64,000 nt of DNA from Streptomyces sulfonofaciens (GTDB lineage: Bacteria; Actinomycetota; Actinomycetes; Streptomycetales; Streptomycetaceae): assembly GCF_014656295.1 (NCBI RefSeq), contig NZ_BNCD01000011.1, forward strand, positions 1 to 64,000, read 5' to 3'. Positions 1-9,256 of the stretch are shown in pieces; position 1 is the stretch's first letter; each line of letters begins with the position of its first letter. Under the pieces are notes generated by a model. It saw only the letters and a list, made by a program, of their open reading frames with translations, did no database searches and was not told the origin of the DNA. A program made the position numbers and the translations under genes.

Positions 1-88
1 GTTCGACAGGGGGCAACAGTCATGCCGGGCCCGGAGGCCAGCAGCCCTCTTGCAGGACCGCGGAAAAGATAACGGGGGGAGGGGTGCT

Positions 89-1576
89 TCAGGAGACGTG
101 CGGGCGCGAGCCGGGCTCCTGGCCGGGCAGGTGCTGGCCGCCGGTGGGAGCGGTCGGCAGGGGGAACTGGGTGCTCTGGTACTTGGACAGGTTCAGCCGT
201 CCGTTGGTGTCCGGCAGCACGGGGATCTTCCTGCTGGTGTCACCGAACCGGAAGGCCGAGGTCAGGTCGCCCACCGTCCTGCGGCGCCAGGAGCTGATGT
301 TGGGCTCCCGCACCCCGGTGACGCGTTCGAGGAAGCGGAGCTGCGAGGTGTGGTCGAACACCTCGGAGCACACCCAGCCGCCGACCGTCCATGGCGAGAC
401 GATGATGGCGGGCACCCGGAAGCCGAGGCCGACCGGCAGCCCGCCGCCGTCCACGCCGGTCGCCGACGTCTTGGAGACGAACTCGCCGGCGGTGCCCGCC
501 GGCGGCGTCGGGGGGACGACGTGGTCGAACATGCCGTCGTTCTCGTCGTAGGACAGGATGAAGACGGTCTTCGCCCAGACGTCCGGGTTGGACGCGAGGG
601 CGTCGATGATGCCGGACACGAAGGCGGCGCCGGCGGCCGGGGAGCCCGACGGGTGCTCGTCGAAGCCGGACGGCGGCAGGATCCAGCTCACCGTCGGCAG
701 CTTGTCGTTGAGCGCGTCGTACTCGAACTGGCCGAGCGGTGAGGAGGCCATGGCCTGGTCGTGCAGCGGGTCGCCGGGCCGGGCGTTGAAGTACTGCGCG
801 ATGTGCTGGAGCGTCGGCAGTCCCGTGGCGCCGTCCTGGTGGTAGAACTTCCAGCTCACGCCGTGGTCGGTCAGCCGTTCGGGATACGTCGTGAAGGAGT
901 ACTGGCCGTTGGGCGCGCCCGTGGTGAGGGACGGGCCGCCGGCGACGCCGTCCGGGTCGACGGTGCCCGCCAGCCACATGTGGCGGTTGGGCCCGGTGGG
1001 GCCGAGCACCGAGCAGTGGTAGTGGTCGAGGACGGTGAAGGCGTCGGCCAGCGCGTACTGGAACGGGATGTCCTCGCGGGTGAAGTAGCCCATGACGTAG
1101 GGGCCGTTCTTGCCGTCCGCGGCCCGGTGCGCGGGCAGCCACTGGTCCATCCTGCCGCCGTTCAGCGCCTGGTGCTGGACGGCCCACTCATGGCTGGTGG
1201 ACGGGATGACCTGGGCCGCGGTGGTACGGGTGTCGAGCCGGTAGGGCAGCAGTCTGCCCGCCGGGGAGGCCGGGTCGGGCTGCTCGAAGACGGAGTCGCC
1301 GTTCGGCAGCCGCGCGGCCTTCGGGTCGTCGAAGCCGCGCACTCCGGAGAGGGTGCCGAAGTAGTGGTCGAAGCTCCGGTTCTCCTGCATCAGGAGCACC
1401 ACGTGCTCGATGTCCCTGAGCCCGCCGCGCCGGGCGGGCTCCGCGATGGCCTTGCGGAGGTTGGCGGGCAGCACCATGTCGGTCGCGGTGAGCGCGCCGA
1501 CGGTGGCCGCCGAGCCCAGGATTCTTCGCCGGGTCAGGCCCGTTCCGGCGGGACGTGCGGGGGAGCTGTCGTTCAT
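89..1576 (-). CDS. Tat-exported phosphoesterase / phospholipase C family protein
   Basis: A 495-residue member of the phosphoesterase family (PF04185), which contains bacterial phospholipases C and acid phosphatases acting outside the membrane on phospho- or phospholipid esters. The twin-arginine motif TRRRIL lies at residues 15-20 before a hydrophobic stretch, so export in folded form by Tat is expected. The family signature QENRSFDHYFG is at residues 64-74, where Glu and Asn bind the metal pair. Length is shorter than the roughly 680-residue PLCs that carry two C-terminal DUF756 domains, so this is the domain-only form. The ATG at 1576 follows AAAGGAC. Upstream lies a 344-bp gap; only 88 bases of non-coding sequence follow the stop. 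The exact substrate is not determined. Confidence 0.85.
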   Translation of the reverse strand: MNDSSPARPAGTGLTRRRILGSAATVGALTATDMVLPANLRKAIAEPARRGGLRDIEHVVLLMQENRSFDHYFGTLSGVRGFDDPKAARLPNGDSVFEQPDPASPAGRLLPYRLDTRTTAAQVIPSTSHEWAVQHQALNGGRMDQWLPAHRAADGKNGPYVMGYFTREDIPFQYALADAFTVLDHYHCSVLGPTGPNRHMWLAGTVDPDGVAGGPSLTTGAPNGQYSFTTYPERLTDHGVSWKFYHQDGATGLPTLQHIAQYFNARPGDPLHDQAMASSPLGQFEYDALNDKLPTVSWILPPSGFDEHPSGSPAAGAAFVSGIIDALASNPDVWAKTVFILSYDENDGMFDHVVPPTPPAGTAGEFVSKTSATGVDGGGLPVGLGFRVPAIIVSPWTVGGWVCSEVFDHTSQLRFLERVTGVREPNISSWRRRTVGDLTSAFRFGDTSRKIPVLPDTNGRLNLSKYQSTQFPLPTAPTGGQHLPGQEPGSRPHVS

Positions 1577-1920
1577 CGAGGTCCTTTCGAGACCGGACAG
1601 GAGCCGGTGGGGGGCCTCGACACACTCACGCGCCCGGATGGTGACCTCTTGGGTGGCCAGATGGCCGGGGGCTTAAATGTGGCTGAAACTGTGCGCTGGT
1701 AAGTGAGTAAATGTCCTCATACGCCTGGGCGTTGCCTGGAGTTACGCCCGAAGTCGCCCTGCGGGTGGCGCGGGTGGCGCGGGTGGCGCGGGTGGCGCGG
1801 GCCCCGGGTCTCCGGCGCCCGGACCGCCGGGGCCCGGGGCGCCCGGACGGTGTGCCCCGGGGCGGCCCCGCCCGCGGTCACCCGCGCGCACCCGGGCGCG
1901 CGCAGGGCCCCCGGGTGCTC
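1577..1920. other. Intergenic region with a 9-bp tandem repeat
   Basis: This holds the upstream region of the phosphoesterase and the 3' flank of the SDR gene. A GCGGGTGGC unit repeats four times at 1761-1796 with a partial fifth copy. The remainder is GC-rich and self-complementary in places, which could act as a terminator for the minus-strand SDR, but no clean stem was found. No credible gene is seen on either strand. Confidence 0.6.
1761..1801. repeat. 9-bp tandem repeat, four copies
   Basis: Four exact copies of GCGGGTGGC run without spacers, followed by GCGGG. The copy number looks slippage-prone. It lies in the gap between two minus-strand genes, and no function is evident. Confidence 0.9.
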
Positions 1921-2799
1921 TCAGGGCAGCGGGGTGCCGCCCGTGGCATTGACGACCTCGGCCGTGATGAAGCTCGCGTTCCGGGAGGCCAGGAACACGT
2001 AGGCAGGTGCCATCTCGGCGGGCTGGGCGGGGCGGCCCAGCGGTGCCTGCTTGCCGAACTCGCGGGTGTCGGGCAGGGTCGCCGGGATCAGCGGGGTCCA
2101 GACCGGCCCCGGGGCCACCGCGTTGACCCGGATGCCGTCGGGCGCGAGCATCTGCGCCAGCCCCTGCGTGAAGGTGACGATGGCCCCCTTCGTCATCGCG
2201 TAGTCCAGCAGGTGCGGGCTCGGCTTGTAGGCCTGCACGGACGTGGTGTTGATGATGCTCCCGCCACGCGGGATGTGCGGCAGGCAGTACTTCGAGAGCC
2301 AGAACATCCCGTAGAGGTTGGTGCGCATCACACGGTCGAACTGCTCGGTGGTGATCGCGGAGATCCCGTCCGGCTGGCTCATCTGGTACGCGGCGTTGTT
2401 GACGAGGACGTCGACGCGTCCGCACTCGGCGACGGCGCGGTCCACGAGGTCGCGGCACTGGTCCTCCTCGCGGATGTCGCAGGGGACGGCGAGCGCGGAG
2501 CGGCCGGCGTCGGTCACCAGCCGGGCCGTCTCCTGCGCCTCCTTCTCCTCCTCGGGCAGGTAGGTGAACACCACGTCCGCGCCCTCCCGCGCGTACGCGA
2601 TCGCCACCGCCCTGCCGATGCCGGAGTCGCCGCCCGTCAGCAGTGCCTTGCAGTCCGTGAGCTGCCCGCAGCCCCGGTACGACAGCTCACCGTGGTCCGG
2701 CGGCGGGTCCATCGGGCCCGTCCAGCCCGGGTGCTCCTGCTCCTGCTGGGGGAACTCGGGTTCGGGCGTCCGCGGCCGCCCGCTGGGGTTCTCCGGCAT
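1921..2799 (-). CDS. SDR family oxidoreductase (YghA/general stress protein 39 type)
   Basis: A 292-residue short-chain dehydrogenase with a proline-rich N-terminal extension of about 45 residues, typical of the YghA/Gsp39 branch that is often induced by stress. The nucleotide-binding motif TGGDSGIGRA is at 55-64, NNAA at 134-137 and the catalytic Tyr200 and Lys204 in YAMTK. The C terminus ends in a TGG-containing segment. An upstream extension of the frame to 3219 overlaps the flavin oxidase gene and lacks family similarity, so the ATG at 2799 behind AAAGG is preferred. The next gene upstream on the same strand ends 100 bp away, so weak co-transcription is possible. The physiological substrate is unknown. 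Confidence 0.88.
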   Translation of the reverse strand: MPENPSGRPRTPEPEFPQQEQEHPGWTGPMDPPPDHGELSYRGCGQLTDCKALLTGGDSGIGRAVAIAYAREGADVVFTYLPEEEKEAQETARLVTDAGRSALAVPCDIREEDQCRDLVDRAVAECGRVDVLVNNAAYQMSQPDGISAITTEQFDRVMRTNLYGMFWLSKYCLPHIPRGGSIINTTSVQAYKPSPHLLDYAMTKGAIVTFTQGLAQMLAPDGIRVNAVAPGPVWTPLIPATLPDTREFGKQAPLGRPAQPAEMAPAYVFLASRNASFITAEVVNATGGTPLP

Positions 2800-2899
2800 G
2801 TGCGCTGCCTTTCTGCACGGTGGATGGGATGTAGCGGGTGCCCCGTCGGGCGGTGTGCAGTCCTGGGCGCGGTGCGGGCGGCGTGCGGGGGCGGTGCGG

Positions 2900-4294
2900 C
2901 TACGCGGTCGCGCCGCCGGGCTCGATGTTGTGGTTGAGGCGGAAGACGTTGTCCGGGTCGTAGGCCGCCTTGACGGCCGCCAGCCTGCGGTGGTGCTCCG
3001 GGCCGAAGCCCGCGGCGACCCGCTGTGCGCCCTCGTCGCCGATGAAGTTGAGGTAGACGGCGCCGGCGGACCACTCCCTGACGTCGGCGCGGGTCCGGCG
3101 CGCCCACTGCCTGCCGCGTTCGTCGTCGGCCGGGTCGGTCCACAGGCCGAGGGGGTGCGCCACCCACGGGGCCCGCCGCCACGGCACCGGGAAGTCCCGC
3201 CCGACGCGGGCCGCAGCACCGCCCTGCGGGAACATCACGTGCTGCGACGGTGAGGGCACGACCATGTCGGTGGCGCTTGCGCAGAAGGCGTCCACGGCCT
3301 CGTCGGGGAGGGCGCTGAGGTACTCGGCCGACCAGTAGTTGCGGTAGCCGGGCGGGTCGTCGAGCATGCACTGCAGGTCCGCGTACGGCAGTTCGGTGAC
3401 CATTCCGCCGAGGTGGCCGAGGCCGAGCAGCGGGGCCAGTGCCGTGCGCGCCTGCTCCTCGGGGCCCGTGTAGGTGGCCACCACCAGGCAGGCGAGCCTC
3501 CCGACCAGCGGCTCCGGTACGAACTCCTCCGGCGGCGCGGTGAGGAAGAGCAGCCCTCCGCCGACGTCGTCCGGTGCGTCCTGCATGTAGTCGCGGTACG
3601 CGCGCAGCACCCGCGGGCCGTCCTCGAAGTCCCACAGCAGCATGACGACCGTCAGCGCCGGCAGCGGGTGCAGCCGGAACTCGAACGAGGTCGCCACGCC
3701 GAAGTTCCCACCGCCGCCGTGCAGCGCCCAGAACAGCTCCGGGTTCTCCTCCTCGCTCGCCCGCACCGCGCTCCCGTCCGCCGTCACGAGGTCGACCGAC
3801 AGGAGGTTGTCGCAGGCCAGCCCGTACTTGCGGTCCAGCCACCCGGTCCCGCCGCCGAGGGTGAAGCCGCCCACGCCCGTCGTGGACACCCGGCCGCCCG
3901 TGGTGGCCAGGCCGTGGGGTTCCCCGGCCCGGTCCAGGTCGCTCATGGTGGCGCCGCCCGCGACGCGCGCGGTGCGGGCCGCGGGGTCGACGACGGCCGC
4001 GTTCATCCGGCGCAGATCGACGACGAGGGCGTCGTCGGCCACGGCCGTGCCCGCGACGCCGTGGCCGCCGCCGCGCACCGCGATCCGCAGGCCCGCCCGC
4101 CGGCCGAAGCGCACCGCGCGTGAGACGTCCCCGGGCGTCTCGCACTGGGCGATGACGGCCGGACGCCGGTCGATCATCGCGTTGAAGACCTCGCGCGCCT
4201 CGTCGTACGCGGGACCGTCCGGGGTGATCACACGGCCTGCGAACCCGCTGCGCAGTGCGGCGGCCGCAGTGCCGGCGGTGTGTGCCGTACCCAT
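2900..4294 (-). CDS. FAD-linked oxidase, berberine-bridge type with bicovalent flavin
   Basis: A 464-residue FAD_binding_4 plus BBE protein. The segment VRGGGHGVAG at residues 73-82 supplies His78, and GLACDNL at 158-164 supplies Cys161. In this family (glucooligosaccharide oxidase, aclacinomycin oxidoreductase) these two residues bind FAD covalently through both positions 8-alpha and 6. The C-terminal DPDNVFRLNHNI stretch is the BBE module. Such enzymes oxidise sugars or secondary metabolites with O2. The ATG at 4294 has only a weak ribosome site; a GTG 15 codons upstream is an alternative. The gene is divergent from the acetyltransferase at 4524. There is no secretion signal and no neighbouring biosynthetic genes, so the substrate is open. 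Confidence 0.87.
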   Translation of the reverse strand: MGTAHTAGTAAAALRSGFAGRVITPDGPAYDEAREVFNAMIDRRPAVIAQCETPGDVSRAVRFGRRAGLRIAVRGGGHGVAGTAVADDALVVDLRRMNAAVVDPAARTARVAGGATMSDLDRAGEPHGLATTGGRVSTTGVGGFTLGGGTGWLDRKYGLACDNLLSVDLVTADGSAVRASEEENPELFWALHGGGGNFGVATSFEFRLHPLPALTVVMLLWDFEDGPRVLRAYRDYMQDAPDDVGGGLLFLTAPPEEFVPEPLVGRLACLVVATYTGPEEQARTALAPLLGLGHLGGMVTELPYADLQCMLDDPPGYRNYWSAEYLSALPDEAVDAFCASATDMVVPSPSQHVMFPQGGAAARVGRDFPVPWRRAPWVAHPLGLWTDPADDERGRQWARRTRADVREWSAGAVYLNFIGDEGAQRVAAGFGPEHHRRLAAVKAAYDPDNVFRLNHNIEPGGATA

Positions 4295-4523
4295 GTCTTC
4301 GACGGTACGTCCATCCGGGCCCGTGGTGCACACCCGTCCGTGCGCGGCGCCCCGGGCCGGTGGACAGGCCGGGCGGGCACGGTCCGGGAAACCGCCGTGC
4401 GGAGGGCGGGAGCCGCGCGTTATAACACCGTCAGGCCCTCCCGCCGCCCCGGGGACCGCGGCGGTGCTCGCGCCCACCCGCCGGGACGGCCGGGTGGGAC
4501 GGCTTCGACGGTGGAGGACGACG

Positions 4524-5093
4524 ATGTTCGCGATATCCCTCGGTGGCGACGGTGCCGAGCTGCGGCCGCTGGAGCCGTGGCACGCCGAGGATCTGCTGGC
4601 GCACATGGAGCGCGGCCGGGACTTCGTGGGCCGCCACGTCGGGCTGCCGGACCGCGTCACGGACCTGGCGTCGAGCCGCTCGTTCCTCCGGTCCTACGCC
4701 GAGCGGGCCGCCGCGGACACCGGACGGCTCTACGGCATCTGGACGGACGGCAGGCTGGTCGGCGGAGTCCTCTTCAGGACGATGGACACCGCTACCGGCA
4801 CCGCGGAGGCGGGCTGCTGGCTGGAACCGTCGGCCGTGGGCCGGGGCCTGGTGACCAGGGCCGCCCGCGTGATCATCGACTGGGCGATCGAGGAGCGGGG
4901 CATGCACCGCGTGGAGTGGCGCGTCTCGTCGGAGAACGAGGCCAGCATCGCCGTGGCGCGACGCCTCGGGATGACCAGGGACGGCGTGCTGCGCGAGAGC
5001 TACCCCCACCGCGGCAGGCGGGTCGACATGGAGGTGTGGTCGGTGCTCGCGCCGGAGTGGCGGGCGGCCGGGCCGGGCGGCGCCGCGGGCTGA
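4524..5093 (+). CDS. GNAT N-acetyltransferase, RimJ/RimL type
   Basis: A 189-residue acetyltransferase resembling ribosomal-protein alanine acetyltransferases (RimJ/RimL). The N-terminal LRPLEPWHAEDLLAHMERG, the central AGCWLEPSAVGRGLVTRA acetyl-CoA pyrophosphate loop (here GRGLVT) and the NEASIAVARRLGMTRDG helix are the family landmarks. The ATG at 4524 follows GGTGGAGGACG, a strong ribosome site. The gene stands alone and is followed directly by a perfect hairpin. The target could be a protein N terminus or a small amine; sequence alone cannot tell. Confidence 0.9.
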   Translation: MFAISLGGDGAELRPLEPWHAEDLLAHMERGRDFVGRHVGLPDRVTDLASSRSFLRSYAERAAADTGRLYGIWTDGRLVGGVLFRTMDTATGTAEAGCWLEPSAVGRGLVTRAARVIIDWAIEERGMHRVEWRVSSENEASIAVARRLGMTRDGVLRESYPHRGRRVDMEVWSVLAPEWRAAGPGGAAG

Positions 5094-5118
5094 GTACCGC
5101 AAGCACCGTTGCGGTACT
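5093..5118. terminator. Bidirectional hairpin terminator
   Basis: A perfect 10-bp inverted repeat, AGTACCGCAA and TTGCGGTACT, separated by a 6-nt loop. It sits between the convergent acetyltransferase and amidohydrolase stop codons and overlaps the former. There is no T-tract, which is usual in streptomycetes. Confidence 0.85.
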
Positions 5119-5140
5119 GGCGCCCGGCCCGGCCGGCCGG

Positions 5141-6676
5141 TCACCCCTGCGGGCCGGACGGGCCGGCGGGCCCCGGTGCCCGCCGGCCGGCCGGGCCAGG
5201 GGCCCGGTCCCCCTCGTCCCGCACCGCCACCCCCTCGCCCCGGTACTCGGTGTAGCCGTAGGGGTTGTGGATCAGCTCGGTCTCCGGGATCTCCGGTTCG
5301 AGCGCCTGCCGCCAGGCCTCCTCGCCCAGCTCCGCACGTACGTACGCCACGGTGGCGGCCACCGAGGACCGGGCGCGGTCCAGGCCGGTGCCGGTCAGCT
5401 CGTGGCGGTACTTCACGACGGTGCCGTTGACCAGCACCGTGTGCACATCGCCGCGGCCCGCCTGGAAGACAACGTGCCCGTAGGGGTGCAGCAGCGGGAA
5501 CATCGCGGGCGAGCGGTCGTTCCTGATGAGGACCAGGTCGGCCTTCTTGCCCGGCGTGAGCGAGCCGATGGAGTCGGCGAGGCCGAGCGCCTCGGCCCCG
5601 CCGAGCGTGGCCCACCGGACGACGTCACGCGCGCGGAGCGCGTTGTGCACCACGGTCTCGCCCGACGTCTGGGCCGCGAGGTGCTCCCGCGAGCGGTCCG
5701 CCGAGAGCGTGGCGCGCATCGCGGAGAACAGGTCCCCGCTCCACCACACGCTGGTGTCCATCGACAGCGACACCGGGATGCCGTGCCGGCGCAGCAGCCA
5801 GGTCGGCGGGTAGCCCTGGCCCGCGCTCTGCTCGCTCTCCGTGGAGACCGAGACCGTGCCACCGGAGGCGGCGATCCGCTGGTAGGAGTCCTCGCCGAGG
5901 GTGGCCGCGTGCACGTACGTGGTGCCCGGTGCCATGCAGCCGTGCTCCCACATCAGACGGATGCCGTCGTCGCCGGTCGCGCCCCAGACCCCGGCGTGCG
6001 TGGTGACCGGCAGGGCCAGCTCGCGCGCGGCCTGGAAGGCGGCCTTCTCCGGGAACGCCTCGTCCCCCGTGACGTCGAAGGCGAGCTGGAGTCCGAGCAT
6101 GTCGTCGCGGGCGGTGAAGTGCCGTGCGACGAAGGACCGGAACTCCGGTGCGTTGGCCCACTCCCAGGGCGCGCCGAGCAGATTGCCGTACGCCAGGACG
6201 AAGCGGCCGGGCACCGACCGTAGGGCCTCGACGGCCGCGTCGCCGTGCTCCGGCGTCCGCAGGCCGTGCGACCAGTCCACCGTGGTCGTGACGCCGGCGT
6301 CGAGCGCCTCGACGCCGGCGAGCAGGTTGCCCGCGTGGATGTCCTCGGGCCGGAAGATCCCGCCCCAGTCGAGGTAGTAGAAGACGAAGTACTGGGAGAG
6401 GGTCCAGTCGGCGCCGAGGCCGCGCAGGGCGGTCTGCCACATGTGGCGGTGCGTGTCGACCATGCCGGGCATCAGGATGCCGCCGGTCGCGTCCACCACG
6501 GCGGCGCCGTCCGGCGCTTCGAGCCCCCGCCCGACCCGTTCGATGCGCGTGCCCCGCACCAGCACGTCGCCGCCGTCCAGGTCGCCCAGCGCGCGGTCCA
6601 TGGTGAGGACCGTGGCGTTGCGGAAGAGGATCGGGCGGCCCGGCCGGAAGTCGTCGGGCTGCGGGGCACTGCTCAT
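5141..6676 (-). CDS. Amidohydrolase family protein (cytosine deaminase/TrzN-like branch)
   Basis: A 511-residue metal-dependent hydrolase of the COG0402 branch, which deaminates or dechlorinates N-heterocycles. Metal ligands are visible as His76-x-His78 in DTHRHMW, a later THAGVWG histidine, a YVHAATL histidine and an aspartate in SLSMDTS. The ATG at 6676 lies behind GAGGTGA; the longer frame to 6817 is unsupported. It is the last gene of the minus-strand run LigB-LigA-CoA transferase-amidohydrolase, 64 bp after the CoA transferase, so it probably acts in the same catabolic route. LigI lactonases of protocatechuate 4,5-cleavage are also amidohydrolases but of another branch, so the resemblance to that pathway is only partial. 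Confidence 0.85.
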   Translation of the reverse strand: MSSAPQPDDFRPGRPILFRNATVLTMDRALGDLDGGDVLVRGTRIERVGRGLEAPDGAAVVDATGGILMPGMVDTHRHMWQTALRGLGADWTLSQYFVFYYLDWGGIFRPEDIHAGNLLAGVEALDAGVTTTVDWSHGLRTPEHGDAAVEALRSVPGRFVLAYGNLLGAPWEWANAPEFRSFVARHFTARDDMLGLQLAFDVTGDEAFPEKAAFQAARELALPVTTHAGVWGATGDDGIRLMWEHGCMAPGTTYVHAATLGEDSYQRIAASGGTVSVSTESEQSAGQGYPPTWLLRRHGIPVSLSMDTSVWWSGDLFSAMRATLSADRSREHLAAQTSGETVVHNALRARDVVRWATLGGAEALGLADSIGSLTPGKKADLVLIRNDRSPAMFPLLHPYGHVVFQAGRGDVHTVLVNGTVVKYRHELTGTGLDRARSSVAATVAYVRAELGEEAWRQALEPEIPETELIHNPYGYTEYRGEGVAVRDEGDRAPGPAGRRAPGPAGPSGPQG

Positions 6677-6740
6677 GTCGTCACCTCGTCGTTCTCTGCT
6701 TGGCGTGGGGCGTCGTTCGGGGCGGGGAGGGAGGCGGGGG

Positions 6741-7919
6741 TCAGCAGTCCCGCGGGCCGGCCAGCCAGGCGCGGATCTCCTCACCGTGCTGTCCGAGTCT
6801 GGGCGGCGGGAGCACATGGCGGCTCGGCGTGGCCGACAGGGAGATCGGACTGCGGATGGACGGCACCGCCCCGTCGCCCTCGCCGACCCGGACGACGGGG
6901 GCGAGCCCGATCCGCTCGGCGAACTCCACTCCGCCCTGGACGGTGTTGATCGGGCCGCAGGGCAGTCCGGCGGCGGTGAGCAGGTCGAACCACTCGTTTG
7001 CGCCGCGCTGCCTGAGCCGGTCCACCAGCAACGGCCTCAGCTCCTCGCGGTGGCGGGTGCGGTCCTCGGTGCGCCTGAACCGCTCGTCGTCGGCGAGGCC
7101 GGGCAGGCCGAGCACCGCGCACAGCTTGCGGAACTGGCCGTCGTTGCCGGCGATGACGACGAGGTCCTTGTCGGCGGTCGGCAGCGGCTCGTAGGGGAAG
7201 AGGCTCGGGTGGGCGTTGCCCATGCGCAGCGGGACGGTGCCGCCGGCGACGTACGCGGAGGTGTGGTTGACGAGCGCGGACAGCGCCGACGACATCAGGT
7301 TGACCTCGACGTGCTGGCCGAGGCCGGTACGCTCGCGGTGGTGCAGCGCCGACAGGATCCCGATGGCGGCGTGCATCCCGGTCATCACGTCGAAGACCGA
7401 GATGCCCGCCCGGAACGGCTCCCCGTCCGGGTCCCCGGTCAGGCTCATCAGGCCCGACATGGCCTGCACGAGCAGGTCGTAGCCGGGCATCGCGGCGCCG
7501 TCGCCGCTGCCGAAACCGCTGATCGAGGCGTAGACGACGGCCTCGTTGCGGTCACGTGCGGCCGCGTAGTCCAGGCCGAACCTGGCCAGGCCGCCCGGCC
7601 GGAAGTTCTCGATCATGACATCGGCCCTCGCCGACAGCTCGTGCGCGAGGGCCCGGTCCTCGGCGTCCTTCAGGTCGAGGACGACGGATCGCTTGTTGCG
7701 GTTGACGGCGAGGTAGTAGGTGGAGACGCCGTCCCGCACCGGTGGCAGCCAGGTGCGGGTGTCGTCGCCGCCCGGGCCCTCCACCTTGATCACCTCGGCG
7801 CCGAGGTCGGCGAGCAGCATGGTGCAGTACGGGCCCGCGAGGACACGGGAGAAGTCGGCGACCACCAGTCCTGCCAGGGGCCCGTGCGGTGCGGTCGAGG
7901 GGGCGTCGTCGGAGGTCAT
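6741..7919 (-). CDS. CaiB/BaiF family CoA transferase
   Basis: A 392-residue class III CoA transferase. The N-terminal ADFSRVLAGPYCTMLLADLGA and the nucleotide-like pocket VNRNKRSVVLDLK are characteristic, and the catalytic aspartate is Asp148 in MPGYDLLVQA. Enzymes of this family move CoA between carboxylates such as formate/oxalate or carnitine/butyrobetaine, with no ATP cost. Here it sits between a LigA-type dioxygenase subunit and an amidohydrolase and opposite a citryl-CoA lyase-like gene, which suggests it activates a ring-cleavage product as a CoA ester for later C-C cleavage (inference). The ATG at 7919 follows GAGG. Confidence 0.9.
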   Translation of the reverse strand: MTSDDAPSTAPHGPLAGLVVADFSRVLAGPYCTMLLADLGAEVIKVEGPGGDDTRTWLPPVRDGVSTYYLAVNRNKRSVVLDLKDAEDRALAHELSARADVMIENFRPGGLARFGLDYAAARDRNEAVVYASISGFGSGDGAAMPGYDLLVQAMSGLMSLTGDPDGEPFRAGISVFDVMTGMHAAIGILSALHHRERTGLGQHVEVNLMSSALSALVNHTSAYVAGGTVPLRMGNAHPSLFPYEPLPTADKDLVVIAGNDGQFRKLCAVLGLPGLADDERFRRTEDRTRHREELRPLLVDRLRQRGANEWFDLLTAAGLPCGPINTVQGGVEFAERIGLAPVVRVGEGDGAVPSIRSPISLSATPSRHVLPPPRLGQHGEEIRAWLAGPRDC

Positions 7920-8030
7920 GGGCCTCGATCCTTCGGGTGCTTCGCCTGCGGGGGGTGCCTGCGTGCGCGGGTGCGCGGGTGCGCGTGGAGTCCGGGCGTC
8001 GGGGGGCGCCTGGGCCGCCGGGTGTCCGGC

Positions 8031-8390
8031 TCAGGTGGCGATGTCCGGGTAGGGCAGTGACCAGTGCGCGAGGCGCCGGGCGTACTCGCGCTGGAAGCCG
8101 AGCGGTTCGGCGTGGTCGCGTTCGAAGAGCGCGATGAAGAGGGTCAGGGTGAGGAAGGGGTGGCCGCCCAGCTCCTGGATCGCCACGTAGTCGTGGGCGA
8201 CCAGCGCCCCGCGCTCCTCGTCGGTGAGCCGTGTCCACGTGGTGTCGTCGCCGGGCACACCGGTGAGCACCCGCATCCGCTCGCGCTCCCAGCGCTCCAC
8301 CAGGGCCGCCGGGTCGGCGCGGTATGCCTCGGTGAGCTCCGGGTCGCGGTCCACGTCGTAGAGGAACTTGTCCAGCAGGTACCTGCTCAT
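8031..8390 (-). CDS. LigA-like small subunit of extradiol dioxygenase
   Basis: A 119-residue helical protein of the LigA family, which caps the active site of protocatechuate 4,5-dioxygenase and relatives and helps to bind the substrate carboxylate. The sequence has the family pattern of an acidic, arginine-rich N-terminal helical part followed by HDYVAIQELGGHPF. The start ATG overlaps the stop of the LigB-like gene by four bases, so the two are translationally coupled and should form one enzyme. The order here is large subunit then small subunit, the reverse of ligAB in Sphingobium. The longer frame to 8540 only overlaps LigB and is rejected. Confidence 0.85.
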   Translation of the reverse strand: MSRYLLDKFLYDVDRDPELTEAYRADPAALVERWERERMRVLTGVPGDDTTWTRLTDEERGALVAHDYVAIQELGGHPFLTLTLFIALFERDHAEPLGFQREYARRLAHWSLPYPDIAT

Positions 8391-9247
8391 GCGTCGGCCC
8401 CGTTCGGATACCAGGTGAAGTAGGCCTCCATCGTGTGGAAGAGGTCCAGGCTGTCCGCGTGGGCGGCCTCGGTCCCACCCGCGACGCCCATCATCAGCAG
8501 GAAGTCCATGAAACCGTGGGTGGCGTTGCCCGGCTCCCACAGGCTGTCCAGGCTCACCTCGGACAGGGCGCCCTCGATGTCCCCGGAGGCGATCCAGCCG
8601 ACCGCCTTCCGGTCGAACACGGGATCGGGGCCGTGCGGGCCGAACTGCCTCGGCCCGCCCAGTTCCAGGGAGAGGTGGCCGCTGCCGATCACGGCCACCC
8701 GCAGACCGCTCGGCCAGGAGTCCACGATCTCCCGTACCGCCCGGCCGAGTTGCACGAACCGCTTCGGCTGCGGCAGCGGCGGCGCGAAGATGTTGGTGTA
8801 GAGCGGCACGATGGGCAGGTCGTTCTGCGGCCGCAGGGTGACGATCGGGCAGGTGATGCTGTGGTCGACCCGCAGCTCGTTGCTGAACGCCAGGTCGAAG
8901 CCCTTGTCCAGGCCCTCCCGCAGCATGTGGGCCGACAGTTGCTCGTGCCCCCGCAGCAGCATCCGGGGCAGGCCGAACTCCCGCTCCTCGTTGTGGAAGT
9001 TGGCGTCGTAGAACGGCGCCTTGCCGACCAGGAACTGCGGCATGTTGTCCAGCCAGAGCTGGTGGAAGTGGTCGGAGCCGACCATGACGAGGACGTCGGG
9101 ACGCATCCGGGTCAGCGTCTCGCGGTACGCCTCCACCTTGCGCACCCAGGCGTCGGCGAAGTCGGGCCGTTCCCCGGGCGGCAGGGTGCTCGTCCGGTAG
9201 TAGAACGGGTGGTGCGTGGTCGCGAGTACCGCCACGAGCTGTGCCAC
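8387..9247 (-). CDS. LigB-like catalytic subunit of class III extradiol dioxygenase
   Basis: A 286-residue member of the LigB/MEMO1 fold, non-heme Fe(II) extradiol dioxygenases that open catechol-type rings next to the hydroxyl groups. Taking the GTG at 9247, which follows a near-ideal GGAGGTGACC, places His12 in ATTHHPF, His60 and His62 in GSDHFH, the catalytic base His191 in SGHLSLELG and Glu238 in WEPGN, close to the spacing of LigB His12, His61, His195 and Glu242. The annotated ATG-like start further upstream would add 27 residues with no family similarity. First gene of a four-gene operon. Substrate could be protocatechuate, gallate or another acidic catechol. Confidence 0.87.
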   Translation of the reverse strand: MAQLVAVLATTHHPFYYRTSTLPPGERPDFADAWVRKVEAYRETLTRMRPDVLVMVGSDHFHQLWLDNMPQFLVGKAPFYDANFHNEEREFGLPRMLLRGHEQLSAHMLREGLDKGFDLAFSNELRVDHSITCPIVTLRPQNDLPIVPLYTNIFAPPLPQPKRFVQLGRAVREIVDSWPSGLRVAVIGSGHLSLELGGPRQFGPHGPDPVFDRKAVGWIASGDIEGALSEVSLDSLWEPGNATHGFMDFLLMMGVAGGTEAAHADSLDLFHTMEAYFTWYPNGADA

Positions 9248-9256
9248 GGTCACCTC

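Noticed and set aside
1921..3219. 432-codon SDR frame
   Set aside because: The first 140 codons overlap the flavin oxidase gene; the ATG at 2799 with AAAGG gives the family-typical N terminus.
5141..6676. Assignment of the amidohydrolase as LigI (PDC lactonase)
   Set aside because: LigI belongs to a different branch of the superfamily; this protein has the longer COG0402-type HxH...H...H...D layout.
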